From Bacteroidetes bacterium UBA4414 (GTDB taxonomy: Bacteria > Bacteroidota > Bacteroidia > Chitinophagales > Chitinophagaceae): a stretch of 64,000 bases of DNA. The DNA is taken from the NCBI GenBank assembly GCA_002389765.1, contig DGQM01000018.1:27049-91048 (forward strand), read 5' to 3'. Positions within the stretch are counted from its first letter, which is position 1; each line of letters starts with the position of its first letter. The position numbers and the translations under genes were made by a program. Below the pieces are notes generated by a model. That model saw only the letters and a list, made by a program, of their open reading frames with translations, did not search any database and was not told the origin of the DNA. Below are positions 54,334-63,301 of this stretch, in pieces.

Positions 54334-55278
54334 GTGAAGCAAGGTATTATCATCACAACGCTGGCTGCCACAGTCATATTAGGATTCTCATTCAGCAAAA
54401 CACCGCAGAAGATTACCAAAGAACGCTTGGGCGAAATGCTGTTTTTCGACCCCATCCTGTCTGAAGACAGCAGCATTAGCTGTGCATCTTGCCACAAGCC
54501 CGAATTTGCCTTTGCAGATACATCCGCCTTCAGTAAGGGTGTTCATGGTCGTCTCGGCAACCGCAATACCCCAAGTGCCATGAACGTAAGCGCCCGCGAT
54601 TTCCTCTTTTGGGACGGTCGCGCTGCATCTTTAGAACAACAAGCATTGGGCCCTATAGAAAACCCGGTAGAGATGAATCTGAAACTTTCAGAAGCCATCA
54701 AACGCCTGAATCGCAGTAAGAAATATCGCAACCTGTTTTATACGCTTTACAAAACATACCCAACTACCAAAACACTTGCATCTGCCATAGCCGCTTACGA
54801 GCGTACGCTTGAAACATCTGCCACACCCAACGACCGTTGGATGAACGACGAGCCCAACGGCATGACAGAACAACAGGTACGTGGACGTGATATATTTCGT
54901 ATAAAAGCAAAATGTTTCGAATGCCACTTCTCGCCCGATTTCACAGGTGATGAGTTCCGCAGTATTGGTTTGTTCAATGGCACTACACACAACGATTCGG
55001 GCAGGTATAATGTAACCAAAAACCCTGCAGATATTGGCAAAATGAAAGTACCTGGCTTGCGCAATGTAGCCATGACTGCCCCATATATGCACGATGGTAG
55101 CTTTAAAACCTTGCGTGAGGTGATTGACTACTACGACAATCCACATGCTAAAATGCCAGATGGCATCAACAGAGATTCTGTCCTTGCCAAGCCTTTAGGT
55201 CTTACCGAACAAGACAAGCAAGACCTCGAGTCATTCTTACTGGCACTTACCGACGATAGGTTTACAAAGAAGAAATAA
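54334..55278 (+). CDS. Di-haem cytochrome c peroxidase (MauG/CcpA family)
   Basis: This periplasmic protein reduces hydrogen peroxide or carries out related oxidations. Both haem c sites are visible: SISCASCHKPEFAF and AKCFECHFSPDF, with family segments RLGEMLFFDPILSED-like ERLGEMLFFDPILS, FWDGRAASLEQQALGPI and APYMHDGSFKTLREVIDYYD. Starting at the GTG gives 314 residues with a proper signal peptide (VKQGIIITTLAATVILGFSFS); an ATG at 54286 would add 16 residues and put the promoter box inside the gene. Electron donor unknown. Single-gene unit, divergent from fumC. Confidence 0.92.
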   Translation: MKQGIIITTLAATVILGFSFSKTPQKITKERLGEMLFFDPILSEDSSISCASCHKPEFAFADTSAFSKGVHGRLGNRNTPSAMNVSARDFLFWDGRAASLEQQALGPIENPVEMNLKLSEAIKRLNRSKKYRNLFYTLYKTYPTTKTLASAIAAYERTLETSATPNDRWMNDEPNGMTEQQVRGRDIFRIKAKCFECHFSPDFTGDEFRSIGLFNGTTHNDSGRYNVTKNPADIGKMKVPGLRNVAMTAPYMHDGSFKTLREVIDYYDNPHAKMPDGINRDSVLAKPLGLTEQDKQDLESFLLALTDDRFTKKK

Positions 55279-55337
55279 TCCCGATTATTCTTTATTCTAC
55301 TGTTCCCGTTTTATATTGGGCTTCAACAAATACCAAT

Positions 55338-57020
55338 ATGAAACCTTTAGTATTATCTATTCTAAGCCTTGCCCTACTTACGGGTAGCGTGGCCAAAGCA
55401 CAGCCTACTAACATTCAATACAGTGCATCGTTTGATGAACCGGAAGACGGATGGAACAAAGTAATGCAGCTATCAAATGGCAATACATTCCTTTACAATT
55501 TCAATAGAGATGGCATCAGCATCAAGGTATATGACAATAGCAAGAAGATAATTTCCACTAAAAACCTGAAAAGCAAAGTATGGGATGCCCGCGAAATGAA
55601 GGTATCTACCATAGAAGGTATTTATGAAATTGCCGGCAAGCCTGTTGTATTCCTTCAGCAAATGCTGGAAAGAACACCTACCCTTTTCAGGATAGTACTG
55701 GATCCTGCTACAGGGGCTATAGTAAATGAGGAACAAATCAGTGTATTAGATAAATATAGTTTCGGCGCAGGCTACGCGATGGCCTTCGGCAAAGTAGATG
55801 CTGCTGATTTCTATGTGCAGAAAGACCCACTTTCAGATTGCTATGCTGTGGTTAATTTCAACTCCTTTACCAGCGAAAGCGACAAACGTATTGAAGTAGT
55901 ACATTACAATGGTGAACACAAAGAGATATATCGCACTCCTTATGATGCACAGGGTTTTAAATACCTACGCTTTGTCGGCATGACGGTGGATGCAGACAAA
56001 CGTGTGTTTTTGTGTACTTATGGATATAATACGGAGGCATCTGGTGGCAAAGACTCTCGTGTTATCGTTTCGAGAATGAATAGCACTGCCAAAACTATTG
56101 ACCACAAAAAACTTGAGTTCACTAATGATTTTAAGAAAACCAGAGCGTTGATGCAATTCAATCCCGGTACTAAAAAAATTCAACTACTTACCCTTACGTT
56201 CAAGAATAGCAAAAGCAATGCCTTTACAGGGCGTGGCAAGACATTCTATACAGTTTTGATGAACACCATCGAACCTGAAGACCTAACTATTACATCAAAA
56301 CCATTAAATGCCGACAATGCCGATGGATATGCAAAAAGCAATCTGAAATTAGCCGGCGGTTTCTCAGGGCTACCACAACAAATGGTCATTAACCCTGACA
56401 ATAGCACAACAGTACTAATGGAAGAAATGATGCACATAGAAATCAGAAAATCTAATAGCAGCATTCCTTTCGGTCCATCACTGGGTCCTGTTTACTACCG
56501 TACAGAGTTAAATGCAATCGGCACTGCAGAATACGATACTGATGGCAATGAAAAAAGTGGTATAGCCATTGATAAATCACAGCGCGCAAATGGGCGCATC
56601 GACCCATTATACATTTCGCAAAAAGGCAATGGCTATTGGGCATTGAGGGGTGGTTATGGACAAGGCATCGGCATGGGTGGTCTCAACAATAATGCATTCA
56701 TGTCTTACGACTATGTAAACACAGGCAACAATGCCTATATCCTTTACAATGATTATCCGGAGAACTTTGATAAACCTGTAGGTAAGAAGATGAAAGAAGT
56801 GGTAGCTATTAGCGATGCCAACACTGTAGCATGCTCTGTAACGGGTAATAAAGTAGAGAAGTTCTATCTCTTTGGAACACCAAAAGATGACGACTATTCT
56901 AAATTCAGTTATATCGAGTCTTCCAACTACAGTCCCGCAACAAAAACATACGCTACACTAATGATAGACCGCGATGGCAGAAAGAAAGTAGCCAAAGTGG
57001 CTTGGGTACAATTCAAATAA
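55338..57020 (+). CDS. Large secreted protein of unknown function
   Basis: This 560-residue protein has a signal peptide (MKPLVLSILSLALLTGSVAKAQ) and no membrane segment or T9SS tail. The body is beta-rich, with repeated patterns of the kind FRIVLDPATGAIVNEEQIS and VFLCTYGYNTEASGG, which read like propeller blades, but no known repeat family is clear. No catalytic motif was found. It lies alone between the peroxidase gene and a bidirectional hairpin. A periplasmic or outer-membrane-associated location is likely. Confidence 0.65.
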   Translation: MKPLVLSILSLALLTGSVAKAQPTNIQYSASFDEPEDGWNKVMQLSNGNTFLYNFNRDGISIKVYDNSKKIISTKNLKSKVWDAREMKVSTIEGIYEIAGKPVVFLQQMLERTPTLFRIVLDPATGAIVNEEQISVLDKYSFGAGYAMAFGKVDAADFYVQKDPLSDCYAVVNFNSFTSESDKRIEVVHYNGEHKEIYRTPYDAQGFKYLRFVGMTVDADKRVFLCTYGYNTEASGGKDSRVIVSRMNSTAKTIDHKKLEFTNDFKKTRALMQFNPGTKKIQLLTLTFKNSKSNAFTGRGKTFYTVLMNTIEPEDLTITSKPLNADNADGYAKSNLKLAGGFSGLPQQMVINPDNSTTVLMEEMMHIEIRKSNSSIPFGPSLGPVYYRTELNAIGTAEYDTDGNEKSGIAIDKSQRANGRIDPLYISQKGNGYWALRGGYGQGIGMGGLNNNAFMSYDYVNTGNNAYILYNDYPENFDKPVGKKMKEVVAISDANTVACSVTGNKVEKFYLFGTPKDDDYSKFSYIESSNYSPATKTYATLMIDRDGRKKVAKVAWVQFK

Positions 57021-57035
57021 ACTAATCAATACAAA

Positions 57036-57064
57036 ATAAAAGAGCCGCAAATGCGGCTCTTTTA
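57036..57064. terminator. Bidirectional terminator between the unknown secreted gene and the SMR gene
   Basis: Stem AAAAGAGCCGCA/TGCGGCTCTTTT with a loop of two to four bases (AA) and T/A-rich flanks on both sides. Confidence 0.85.
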
Positions 57065-57066
57065 TT

Positions 57067-57396
57067 TTAATGACTCGACACAAACTTCAATCCTATAATA
57101 GATGCTATCAGTGTAAAAATGAAAAACAATCGCCAGAAGGTTGCAGGCTCTTTAAAGAATACAATACCAACTATCACCGTACCTACCGCACCAATCCCCG
57201 TCCATACGGCATAGGCAGTGCCCATAGGCAATGTTTGCGTAGCCTTGTAAAGCAAATACATACTCATAGACAACGACACAAAAAAGCCAGCTATCCACCA
57301 TGTAGCAGTAGCACCTGTTGCTTCTTTTGCTTTGCTGAGGCAAAAAGTAAAACCTACTTCAAACAAACCTGCAATAATCAGTATCAGCCAATTCAT
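57067..57396 (-). CDS. Small multidrug resistance (SMR) family transporter
   Basis: This 109-residue protein has four membrane segments. The conserved Glu of the first helix is in IIAGLFEVGFTFCLSKAKEA and the GxG region in GTAYAVWTGIGAVGTVIVGI, with FFKEPATFWRLFFIFTLIASI at the end (core FKEPATFWRL). Family members export cationic compounds or guanidinium with protons. The sequence has features of the Gdx/SugE as well as EmrE groups and the substrate cannot be decided. The gene order with the Dph6-like gene (33-nt gap, same strand) suggests a shared transcript. Confidence 0.9.
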   Translation of the reverse strand: MNWLILIIAGLFEVGFTFCLSKAKEATGATATWWIAGFFVSLSMSMYLLYKATQTLPMGTAYAVWTGIGAVGTVIVGIVFFKEPATFWRLFFIFTLIASIIGLKFVSSH

Positions 57397-57429
57397 ATCT
57401 CTTAGTTTTTCAAAATCAAAGTTGGTGCT

Positions 57430-58140
57430 TTATTCCACAGGCAACAAATCCAGAAACCAGAAACCTGTATTCCATTTATCTGCATCGTTTTGTGCAGGTG
57501 TATAATTCTTATATACTACTTCCCCCTGCTGTATAGCTATTGGTTGTTTAAAATAAGGTGCGTTATAAACGTAAGTATGAAACTCTCCGTTTTCACCACA
57601 AGGGTCCACCCCTTCAGGCAGGTCGTTCAAAAAGCTGCTATCTATTGCTCTCCCCAAAAATTCCTTACCCAAAAACTTTTCATTAACGCATATCACCATT
57701 GCCTGTATACCCGTCTGTTCCAGCACTCCAATCATCTTGCGGGTATCCTGTTTCCACAGCGGGAACACTGCTTCAAAACCAACTGTAGCCAATTGCTGCT
57801 CTCGGTATTGCTTCAGGACTTCCAGAAATATATCACCAAATGCAGCTGTGCTGATGCCTTCTTGCTTTAATGCAGTCAATGTCTCTTGCATGGCATTTTT
57901 ATATGTACTGTCATCGGGTGCGGCAGGCAGGTATATCTTTTTACTTTTCACGCCCATGGCATTTGCCTGTGCATCCAACAGTTGCTCACGCACACCGTGC
58001 ATCACTATTCGGTCGTGTTCATTATTTACAGTCGTCAGCAGGCAATCTACATGATAGATACCGCCTTGTTGCAATATATGATAAGCAAGTGCAGCATCTT
58101 TGCCACTGCTCCAGTTCAGTACTGTTTTTATCTTGTCCAT
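57430..58140 (-). CDS. Dph6-like ATP-pyrophosphatase (diphthine-ammonia ligase family)
   Basis: This 236-residue PP-loop enzyme begins with the ATP motif VLNWSSGKDAALAYHIL and has the family segments MHGVREQLLDAQANAMG, FGDIFLEVLKQYREQ, GFEAVFPLWKQDT and DPCGENGEFHTYVYNAP. In archaea and eukaryotes the family makes diphthamide; bacteria have no diphthamide, so the substrate here is unknown, possibly amidation of another compound. A TTCATTTG box ends seven bases before the ATG. Confidence 0.9.
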   Translation of the reverse strand: MDKIKTVLNWSSGKDAALAYHILQQGGIYHVDCLLTTVNNEHDRIVMHGVREQLLDAQANAMGVKSKKIYLPAAPDDSTYKNAMQETLTALKQEGISTAAFGDIFLEVLKQYREQQLATVGFEAVFPLWKQDTRKMIGVLEQTGIQAMVICVNEKFLGKEFLGRAIDSSFLNDLPEGVDPCGENGEFHTYVYNAPYFKQPIAIQQGEVVYKNYTPAQNDADKWNTGFWFLDLLPVE

Positions 58141-58184
58141 TTATGCGCAAATGAACGTATTTTACACACAAGAAAAAACAAATA

Positions 58185-58889
58185 ATGCCATACGCAGTCA
58201 TAACAGGTGCCACACAAGGTATTGGTAAAGCAATAGCCGATAAATTTCTGTCTCAGGATTTCGATATAGCCATCTGCGCACGCAGCAGTGCCGATTTAGA
58301 TAAAGTAAAAAACGAATGGGCGGCAAAATACCCAAGCAGAAAAGTATTAGCGGTAGCGGCAGACCTTTCAGACAAAAATGCTTGTATCAATTTTGCAGCA
58401 CAGGTACTGAACAATACTGTAACAATAGATGCACTGATAAACAATGCAGGCACCTATTTCCCCGGCTCATTGGCAGACGAACCGGATGGGCAATTGGAAC
58501 AATTGATGAACCTGAACCTGTACAGTGCTTATCATATTACCCGCAAATTGCTGTCTGCGTTCAAGCAACAAAACAGCGGACATATATTCAATATGTGCTC
58601 TGTTGCCAGCCTGAAGGCATACCCCAATGGCGGCGCATACAGCATTACCAAATATGCACTCATGGGGTTTTCAGACAATCTGCGCGAGGAGCTGATGCAA
58701 ACAAACATTAAAGTAACAGCCATATCTCCTGGTGCGGTTTACAGTCGCAGTTGGCAAGGCAGTGGTGTACCCGAAAGCCGCATTATGCAGGCATCAGACG
58801 TGGCAGATATGGTTTGGGCAGCATACAACTTGTCTCCGCAGGCCTGTGTAGAACACATCACCCTGCGCCCGCAACTCGGTGATTTATAA
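58185..58889 (+). CDS. Short-chain dehydrogenase/reductase
   Basis: This 234-residue SDR has the cofactor loop VITGATQGIGKAIADKF, NNAGTYFPGSL, the catalytic Ser in IFNMCSVASLKAYPNGGAY with YSITKYALMGFSDNLREEL supplying Tyr and Lys, and PGAVYSRSW. The short length and the ending resemble sepiapterin-reductase-like SDRs, but substrate cannot be assigned. It is divergent from the Dph6-like gene by 44 nt. It is not the PhaB-type gene, which lies at 19.6 kb. Confidence 0.9.
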   Translation: MPYAVITGATQGIGKAIADKFLSQDFDIAICARSSADLDKVKNEWAAKYPSRKVLAVAADLSDKNACINFAAQVLNNTVTIDALINNAGTYFPGSLADEPDGQLEQLMNLNLYSAYHITRKLLSAFKQQNSGHIFNMCSVASLKAYPNGGAYSITKYALMGFSDNLREELMQTNIKVTAISPGAVYSRSWQGSGVPESRIMQASDVADMVWAAYNLSPQACVEHITLRPQLGDL

Positions 58890-58945
58890 CGCTTTTTTAA
58901 CAGGTCTTTCACAGTTTCTTATATCCATCAAGGGGGGCTAACTTA

Positions 58946-58953
58946 TATTTTTG
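58946..58953 (+). promoter_or_regulatory. Promoter -7 box of batD
   Basis: TATTTTTG, exact TAnnTTTG match, ends 12 nt before the ATG at 58966 and overlaps an earlier in-frame TTG (58951), which is therefore not the start. Confidence 0.5.
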
Positions 58954-58965
58954 TATCAACCCCAA

Positions 58966-60960
58966 ATGACACGCATTAGTAATATGTGGCGATATTATAT
59001 TGTTAGCCTGTTGGTACTGGCAGGATGCGATATGGCATTTGCTCAGAACGTTGTTTTCGTAGCACAGGCGGCTTCGGAAAAAATTGGTACGCAAGACCAG
59101 ATGGAATTGCAGTACACCATACAAAACGCGGGAGATATACAAAGCCTGATGCCTCCGCCTACACTTACCAAAGACTTCATCGTAACACAAGGGCCCTACT
59201 CTTCTACTTTTTCCAATACATCTATTGTAAATGGTAAGGTAACCAGTAGCCAGGGTATTAATGTTACCTATGTAATACAGCCACGTAAGCCGGGCAACTA
59301 TACACTAGGCCCTGCTACTGCCAAAGATGCTGCGGGGCATACCTACCAATCGAACAGTGTAACCATACAAGCGGTGAATGGCTCTGTTGCGCAAAGGCAG
59401 CAACAAAGACAAGACCCGTTCGGCGATGATTGGGACGACCCGTTTGCAGCCATGCAACGCCGCAGGCAACAGCAAATGCAGGCGCTGCGTCAGCAACAAT
59501 CACAACAGCAACCTGTTGAAGATGCCAAAGTAAATCTGGATAAAGACCTCTTTATACGCGTAACGGTAGATAAAGAAAAAGTGCATGTAGGCGAGCAGAT
59601 AACGGCCAGCTACAAGCTCTATTCGCGCATACCGATGAACTGCTCTATTTCTAAACTACCATCGCTCAACGGTTTCTGGACACAGGATTTCGAAATGCCG
59701 AAGGGTAATATGAAGCCTGCCGAAGAAATTATTGATGGTAAAAAATATCAGGTATTCACGCTTAAAAAGTCTGCACTGTTTCCGCAACAAGCAGGCACGC
59801 TTGAGTTGGACCCTGCCGAGGCAGAAGGTATTGCACGCATCATACAACAAACAAGGCAACGCAATCCGTTTGGCGGCATGTTCGATGACCCTGCATTTCA
59901 GAATGCATTCGGTAGCCTGTTGATGAACGATCCGTTCTTTAATGATGATTTCTTTGGTGGTATGGCGTATCAGGATGTGAAAGTGCATCTGAAAAGCAAG
60001 CCTGTAAAAATAAACGTCACCCCGCTGCCCGAAGATGGCAAACCTGCCGACTATACCGGAGCTGTGGGCAATTTCACCATCAAAAGCGAAATTGATAAAA
60101 CAAGCCTTACTACTGATGATGTTGCTAATCTGAAGTTGACCATTACAGGCAGTGGCAACCTGAAGCTCATAGAAGCTCCTAAGCTGAATCTGCCAAACGG
60201 TATCACATCGCTCGACCCTATAATTGTTGATACCATCACTGGTCGTACCACAACTATCAGTGGTTCAAAAATTATTACATATCCCATCACACCAAACACG
60301 GCAGGCGATTACACAATACCCCCTATGGCATTTACTTTCTACAATGCACAGACGGGCAAATACGTAACGCTGAATACCGAAGCATACAAGCTGAATGTGA
60401 AACAAGGCAAAGGTGGTGGCAGCCTGGCACGTATGCCTATTTCAGACATTCATGATATCAATACCAAACCGCTGAAAGACATAAGCCTCAATAGCCAACC
60501 AATGCTACTGAGCGTAGGCTATTGGTCTATGTACGCAGCACCATTGATGGCATTTATAGGTATTGCTTTCTGGCGCCGCAGAGAAGATGAGCTATCTAAA
60601 GACACCGTTCTATTGCGCAACAAACGTGCAAATAAAGTTGCTCTCAAACGCCTTACTACGGCACAGAAACACCTCGCACAAAAGCAGGAAAAAGCTTTCT
60701 ACGAAGAAATATCAAAAGCAGTGTGGCTGTACCTGAGCGATAAGTTGAACATACCACTATCTGCCCTTTCTCACGAAATGGCAAACGAAGCAATGACGCG
60801 CGAACAAGTACCTGCCGAACTGATGGCTCGTACACAGCGCATTGTTACAGATTGCGAAACAGCACTGTATGCAGGCTATAGCGGTACACAACAAATGAAT
60901 AATACCTACAACGAAGCAATAGATATAATCAGTAAATTGGAAGATTGTTTTAAGAAATGA
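58966..60960 (+). CDS. batD: BatD-family membrane protein
   Basis: The ATG at 58966 gives 664 residues; an ATG six codons further on (58984) is also possible. After the signal peptide (YYIVSLLVLAGCDMAFAQ) come several beta-sandwich domains typical of BatD/oxygen-tolerance proteins (VEKEKVHVGEQITASYKLYS-like DKEKVHVGEQITASYKLYS, LSLNGFWTQDFEMPKGN), a Gln-rich linker near residues 145-180, one membrane segment near 520-540 and a cytoplasmic helical tail. BatD works with BatA/BatB (VWA proteins), which are absent here. It overlaps batE by four bases. Confidence 0.9.
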   Translation: MTRISNMWRYYIVSLLVLAGCDMAFAQNVVFVAQAASEKIGTQDQMELQYTIQNAGDIQSLMPPPTLTKDFIVTQGPYSSTFSNTSIVNGKVTSSQGINVTYVIQPRKPGNYTLGPATAKDAAGHTYQSNSVTIQAVNGSVAQRQQQRQDPFGDDWDDPFAAMQRRRQQQMQALRQQQSQQQPVEDAKVNLDKDLFIRVTVDKEKVHVGEQITASYKLYSRIPMNCSISKLPSLNGFWTQDFEMPKGNMKPAEEIIDGKKYQVFTLKKSALFPQQAGTLELDPAEAEGIARIIQQTRQRNPFGGMFDDPAFQNAFGSLLMNDPFFNDDFFGGMAYQDVKVHLKSKPVKINVTPLPEDGKPADYTGAVGNFTIKSEIDKTSLTTDDVANLKLTITGSGNLKLIEAPKLNLPNGITSLDPIIVDTITGRTTTISGSKIITYPITPNTAGDYTIPPMAFTFYNAQTGKYVTLNTEAYKLNVKQGKGGGSLARMPISDIHDINTKPLKDISLNSQPMLLSVGYWSMYAAPLMAFIGIAFWRRREDELSKDTVLLRNKRANKVALKRLTTAQKHLAQKQEKAFYEEISKAVWLYLSDKLNIPLSALSHEMANEAMTREQVPAELMARTQRIVTDCETALYAGYSGTQQMNNTYNEAIDIISKLEDCFKK

Positions 60961-61706
60961 GAGCTATAGCACTATTGGTTTGTTTACTGCTGTCGTCTGT
61001 TGCTATGCAAGCTGCAGACAACTATGGTGCATACTGGCAAAAAGCCAATGCTGCCTACAAGCAAAAAAACTACGACAGCGCCGCTCATTACTACGAGCAG
61101 ATAGCCAAAGCAAAACCTGCCGACTACGAAGTGTATTACAACCTCGGCAATACATACTACAAACTCAATCGCATCGGCGAAGCCGTACTCAATTATCAAC
61201 GCGGCCTGCAACTCAATCCTTCAGATAAAAACCTGCAAGACAATCTACTGCTTACACAAAGCCGCATAGCCGGCCGCATTGTTGAAATACAGGATGTATT
61301 TTTCGTTCGTTGGTGGAAGTCGATGACTGCTGCATCTGCGGCAGACACATGGGCTGTAGTAAGCCTTGTATTGTTTTTGTTGCTGATAGGCTTTGCAATA
61401 CTTAACAGACTAGGCAAAGCGCCGTTCTCCTTACCATTTCAGGCAAAAGCAGGCGGATGGATGCTGCTGACATTGTTCATTATTATATCTTTTGTAGCTG
61501 CCATGCGCAAAGCCGATAGCCACATGGCCGTTGTGATGATAAACAGTAATATGCAAGACAAACCCGGTAACGGTAAATCTCAAAACATACCTGAAGGCAC
61601 AACTATACAGCTGACGGGTAGCAATGCCAATGGCAAATGGCACGAGGTAATACTACCCGATGGCAAAACAGGCTGGATGCTAAAAACAGACTTTGTTGAA
61701 ATCTGA
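60957..61706 (+). CDS. batE: BatE-like TPR protein with SH3-type C-terminal domain
   Basis: This 249-residue protein has a signal peptide (MRAIALLVCLLLSSVAMQA), a TPR block at residues about 25-100 (YNLGNTYYKLNRIGEAVLNYQRGLQL, core GNTYYKLNRIGEAVLNYQR), two membrane segments (about 125-147 and 163-182) and a C-terminal bacterial SH3-like domain (IPEGTTIQLTGSNANGKWHEV). Its position directly after batD with an ATGA overlap gives the BatE assignment. The complex may support envelope or oxidative-stress tolerance; the role is not well established. Confidence 0.88.
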   Translation: MRAIALLVCLLLSSVAMQAADNYGAYWQKANAAYKQKNYDSAAHYYEQIAKAKPADYEVYYNLGNTYYKLNRIGEAVLNYQRGLQLNPSDKNLQDNLLLTQSRIAGRIVEIQDVFFVRWWKSMTAASAADTWAVVSLVLFLLLIGFAILNRLGKAPFSLPFQAKAGGWMLLTLFIIISFVAAMRKADSHMAVVMINSNMQDKPGNGKSQNIPEGTTIQLTGSNANGKWHEVILPDGKTGWMLKTDFVEI

Positions 61707-61729
61707 TACTAAAAACGAGCTTTTTTTCG

Positions 61730-61737
61730 TTGGTTTG
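61730..61737 (+). promoter_or_regulatory. Promoter-like -7 box before the polysaccharide deacetylase gene
   Basis: TTGGTTTG (seven of eight positions of TAnnTTTG) ends four bases before the ATG at 61742, again with leaderless spacing. Confidence 0.35.
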
Positions 61738-61741
61738 CACT

Positions 61742-62377
61742 ATGGCTTACTTAGTTAAAACGCCATGGTGGCTCAGCAGACTGTTTTACTGTCATCTTAA
61801 TTGGAAGATGCAGCAAGATGCAAAGCCATCTGTATACCTCACTTTCGACGACGGTCCTCACCCTACCATCACTCCTTTCGTGCTCGACCAACTGAAAGCA
61901 CATAACGCTAAAGCCACTTTCTTTTGCATAGGTAAAAACGTAGCACAACATACCGATGTGTATCAACGCACTATTGCCGAAGGACACACGGTTGGCAACC
62001 ATACTCACAACCACCTCAATGGTTGGTTTACCAAAACAGAAGCATATATAGATAACATAGAGCAGGCAGCCAAACTGATTAACAGCCGCTTGTTTCGCCC
62101 GCCATATGGACGTATAAAACGTAGCCAGGCAAACAGGCTGATGCGCAAAAAGCCATCTTACAAAATCTACATGTGGGATGTATTGAGCGGAGATTTTGAT
62201 ATCATGTTGGCGCCTGAAAAATGTCTGGCTAATGTATTGGAAAATATAGAGCCCGGCTCTATTGTAGTATTTCACGATAGCGAGAAAGCATGGGACAGAA
62301 TGAGCTACGCACTACCACGCGTACTGAAATACTGCACACAACAAGGTTGGGATGTAAAAGCCCTGCCACAACATTAA
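61742..62377 (+). CDS. Polysaccharide deacetylase (NodB domain)
   Basis: The ATG at 61742 (MAYLVKTPWWLSRLFYCHL) is preferred over a TTG four codons earlier; 211 residues. The NodB metal motifs are VYLTFDDGPHPTITPFVL, with the two Asp, and HTVGNHTHNHLNGW (His pair), followed by RLFRPPYGRI and VFHDS. The N-terminus has no cleavable signal but an amphipathic start, so it may be cytoplasmic or membrane-associated. It deacetylates N-acetyl sugars, substrate unknown. It follows batE by 35 nt and the TatD gene comes ten nt later, so co-transcription is likely. Confidence 0.9.
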   Translation: MAYLVKTPWWLSRLFYCHLNWKMQQDAKPSVYLTFDDGPHPTITPFVLDQLKAHNAKATFFCIGKNVAQHTDVYQRTIAEGHTVGNHTHNHLNGWFTKTEAYIDNIEQAAKLINSRLFRPPYGRIKRSQANRLMRKKPSYKIYMWDVLSGDFDIMLAPEKCLANVLENIEPGSIVVFHDSEKAWDRMSYALPRVLKYCTQQGWDVKALPQH

Positions 62378-62386
62378 TACAGCATC

Positions 62387-63151
62387 ATGTATATAGATAC
62401 ACATACACATCTTTACGAAGAGCAACTGAACCTTGACGAAACGGAAATGATAGAACGCGCCTTAGACGCCGGCGTTACAAAAATGTATATGCCCAATTGC
62501 GATAGCGGTACTATCGAATCTATGATGCGTATTGCCAAAACATGGCCTGCCAATTGCTACCCAATGATGGGGCTGCACCCATGCTATGTAAAAGATAATT
62601 ACAAAGACGAACTGGCAATCGTAGCAGACTGGCTGTCAAAAGATAAATTCTACGCTGTTGGCGAAATAGGCCTCGACTACTATTGGGATCTTGCACATAC
62701 CGAACAACAAAAAGAAGCATTTGCTTACCAGATAGACCTTGCACTGCAATACAACCTGCCGATTGTTATACACAGCCGAGAATCTACCCAAGACTGTATA
62801 GACATCGTACGCAGTAAACAGAATGGCAAGCTGAATGGCATTTTCCATTGTTTTGGCGGCACTATAGACGAAGCAAAACAAATCATCGATCTCGGTTTTT
62901 ATATGGGCATTGGTGGTGTAGTAACATTCAAAAAAAGCACCCTGCCCGATGTTATTACAGCAATAGGCCTTAGTAACTTAGTACTGGAAACAGATGCTCC
63001 CTATCTGGCACCTGTGCCTTATCGCGGCAAGCGCAACGAAAGTGGTTATATACCGTTGATAGCCGAGAAAATTGGCGACACCCTACAGATGAGCAGAGAA
63101 GAAGTAGCCCGCATTACCACTGCCAACGCAGAAAAAATATTCGGTATCTGA
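62387..63151 (+). CDS. tatD: TatD-family DNase
   Basis: This 254-residue protein is a full-length TatD with all metal ligands visible: YIDTHTHLYEE, AVGEIGLDYYWD, PIVIHSRESTQD, GIFHCFGGTIDEA and VLETDAPYLAPVPYRGKRNE. The family has 3'-5' DNase and other hydrolase activity. It shares a unit with the deacetylase gene and ends just before the tRNA gene. The paralogue at 9557-10222 is shorter and more divergent. Confidence 0.93.
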   Translation: MYIDTHTHLYEEQLNLDETEMIERALDAGVTKMYMPNCDSGTIESMMRIAKTWPANCYPMMGLHPCYVKDNYKDELAIVADWLSKDKFYAVGEIGLDYYWDLAHTEQQKEAFAYQIDLALQYNLPIVIHSRESTQDCIDIVRSKQNGKLNGIFHCFGGTIDEAKQIIDLGFYMGIGGVVTFKKSTLPDVITAIGLSNLVLETDAPYLAPVPYRGKRNESGYIPLIAEKIGDTLQMSREEVARITTANAEKIFGI

Positions 63152-63159
63152 TTTTTAAT

Positions 63160-63167
63160 TAGATTTG
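63160..63167 (+). promoter_or_regulatory. Promoter -7 box of tRNA-Ser
   Basis: TAGATTTG, exact TAnnTTTG match, ends ten bases before the mature tRNA 5' end, so transcription would start a few bases upstream of it. Confidence 0.5.
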
Positions 63168-63177
63168 CAGCCCTTAC

Positions 63178-63266
63178 GGAGAGATGCTCGAGTGGTTTAA
63201 GAGGCACGCCTGGAAAGTGTGTGTACCTGTCAAAGGGTACCGAGGGTTCGAATCCCTCTTTCTCCG
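63178..63266 (+). tRNA. tRNA-Ser (anticodon GGA)
   Basis: A type II tRNA of 89 nt: acceptor GGAGAGA/TTTCTCC (one G-T pair), D-arm TGCTCGAGTGGTTTAAGAGGC, anticodon loop CTGGAAA with GGA at 63212-63214, a long variable arm, and T-arm GAGGGTTCGAATCCCTC. Discriminator G at 63266. The CCA end is not encoded exactly (CCCA follows), as is common in Bacteroidota. It reads UCC and UCU codons. A strong terminator follows. Confidence 0.95.
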
Positions 63267-63273
63267 CCCAATA

Positions 63274-63301
63274 ACAAAGCCTGCCAATTGGCAGGCTTTG
63301 T
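63274..63301 (+). terminator. Terminator of tRNA-Ser
   Basis: A 12-bp stem ACAAAGCCTGCC/GGCAGGCTTTGT with an AATT loop, followed by TTATTTT. Confidence 0.88.
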
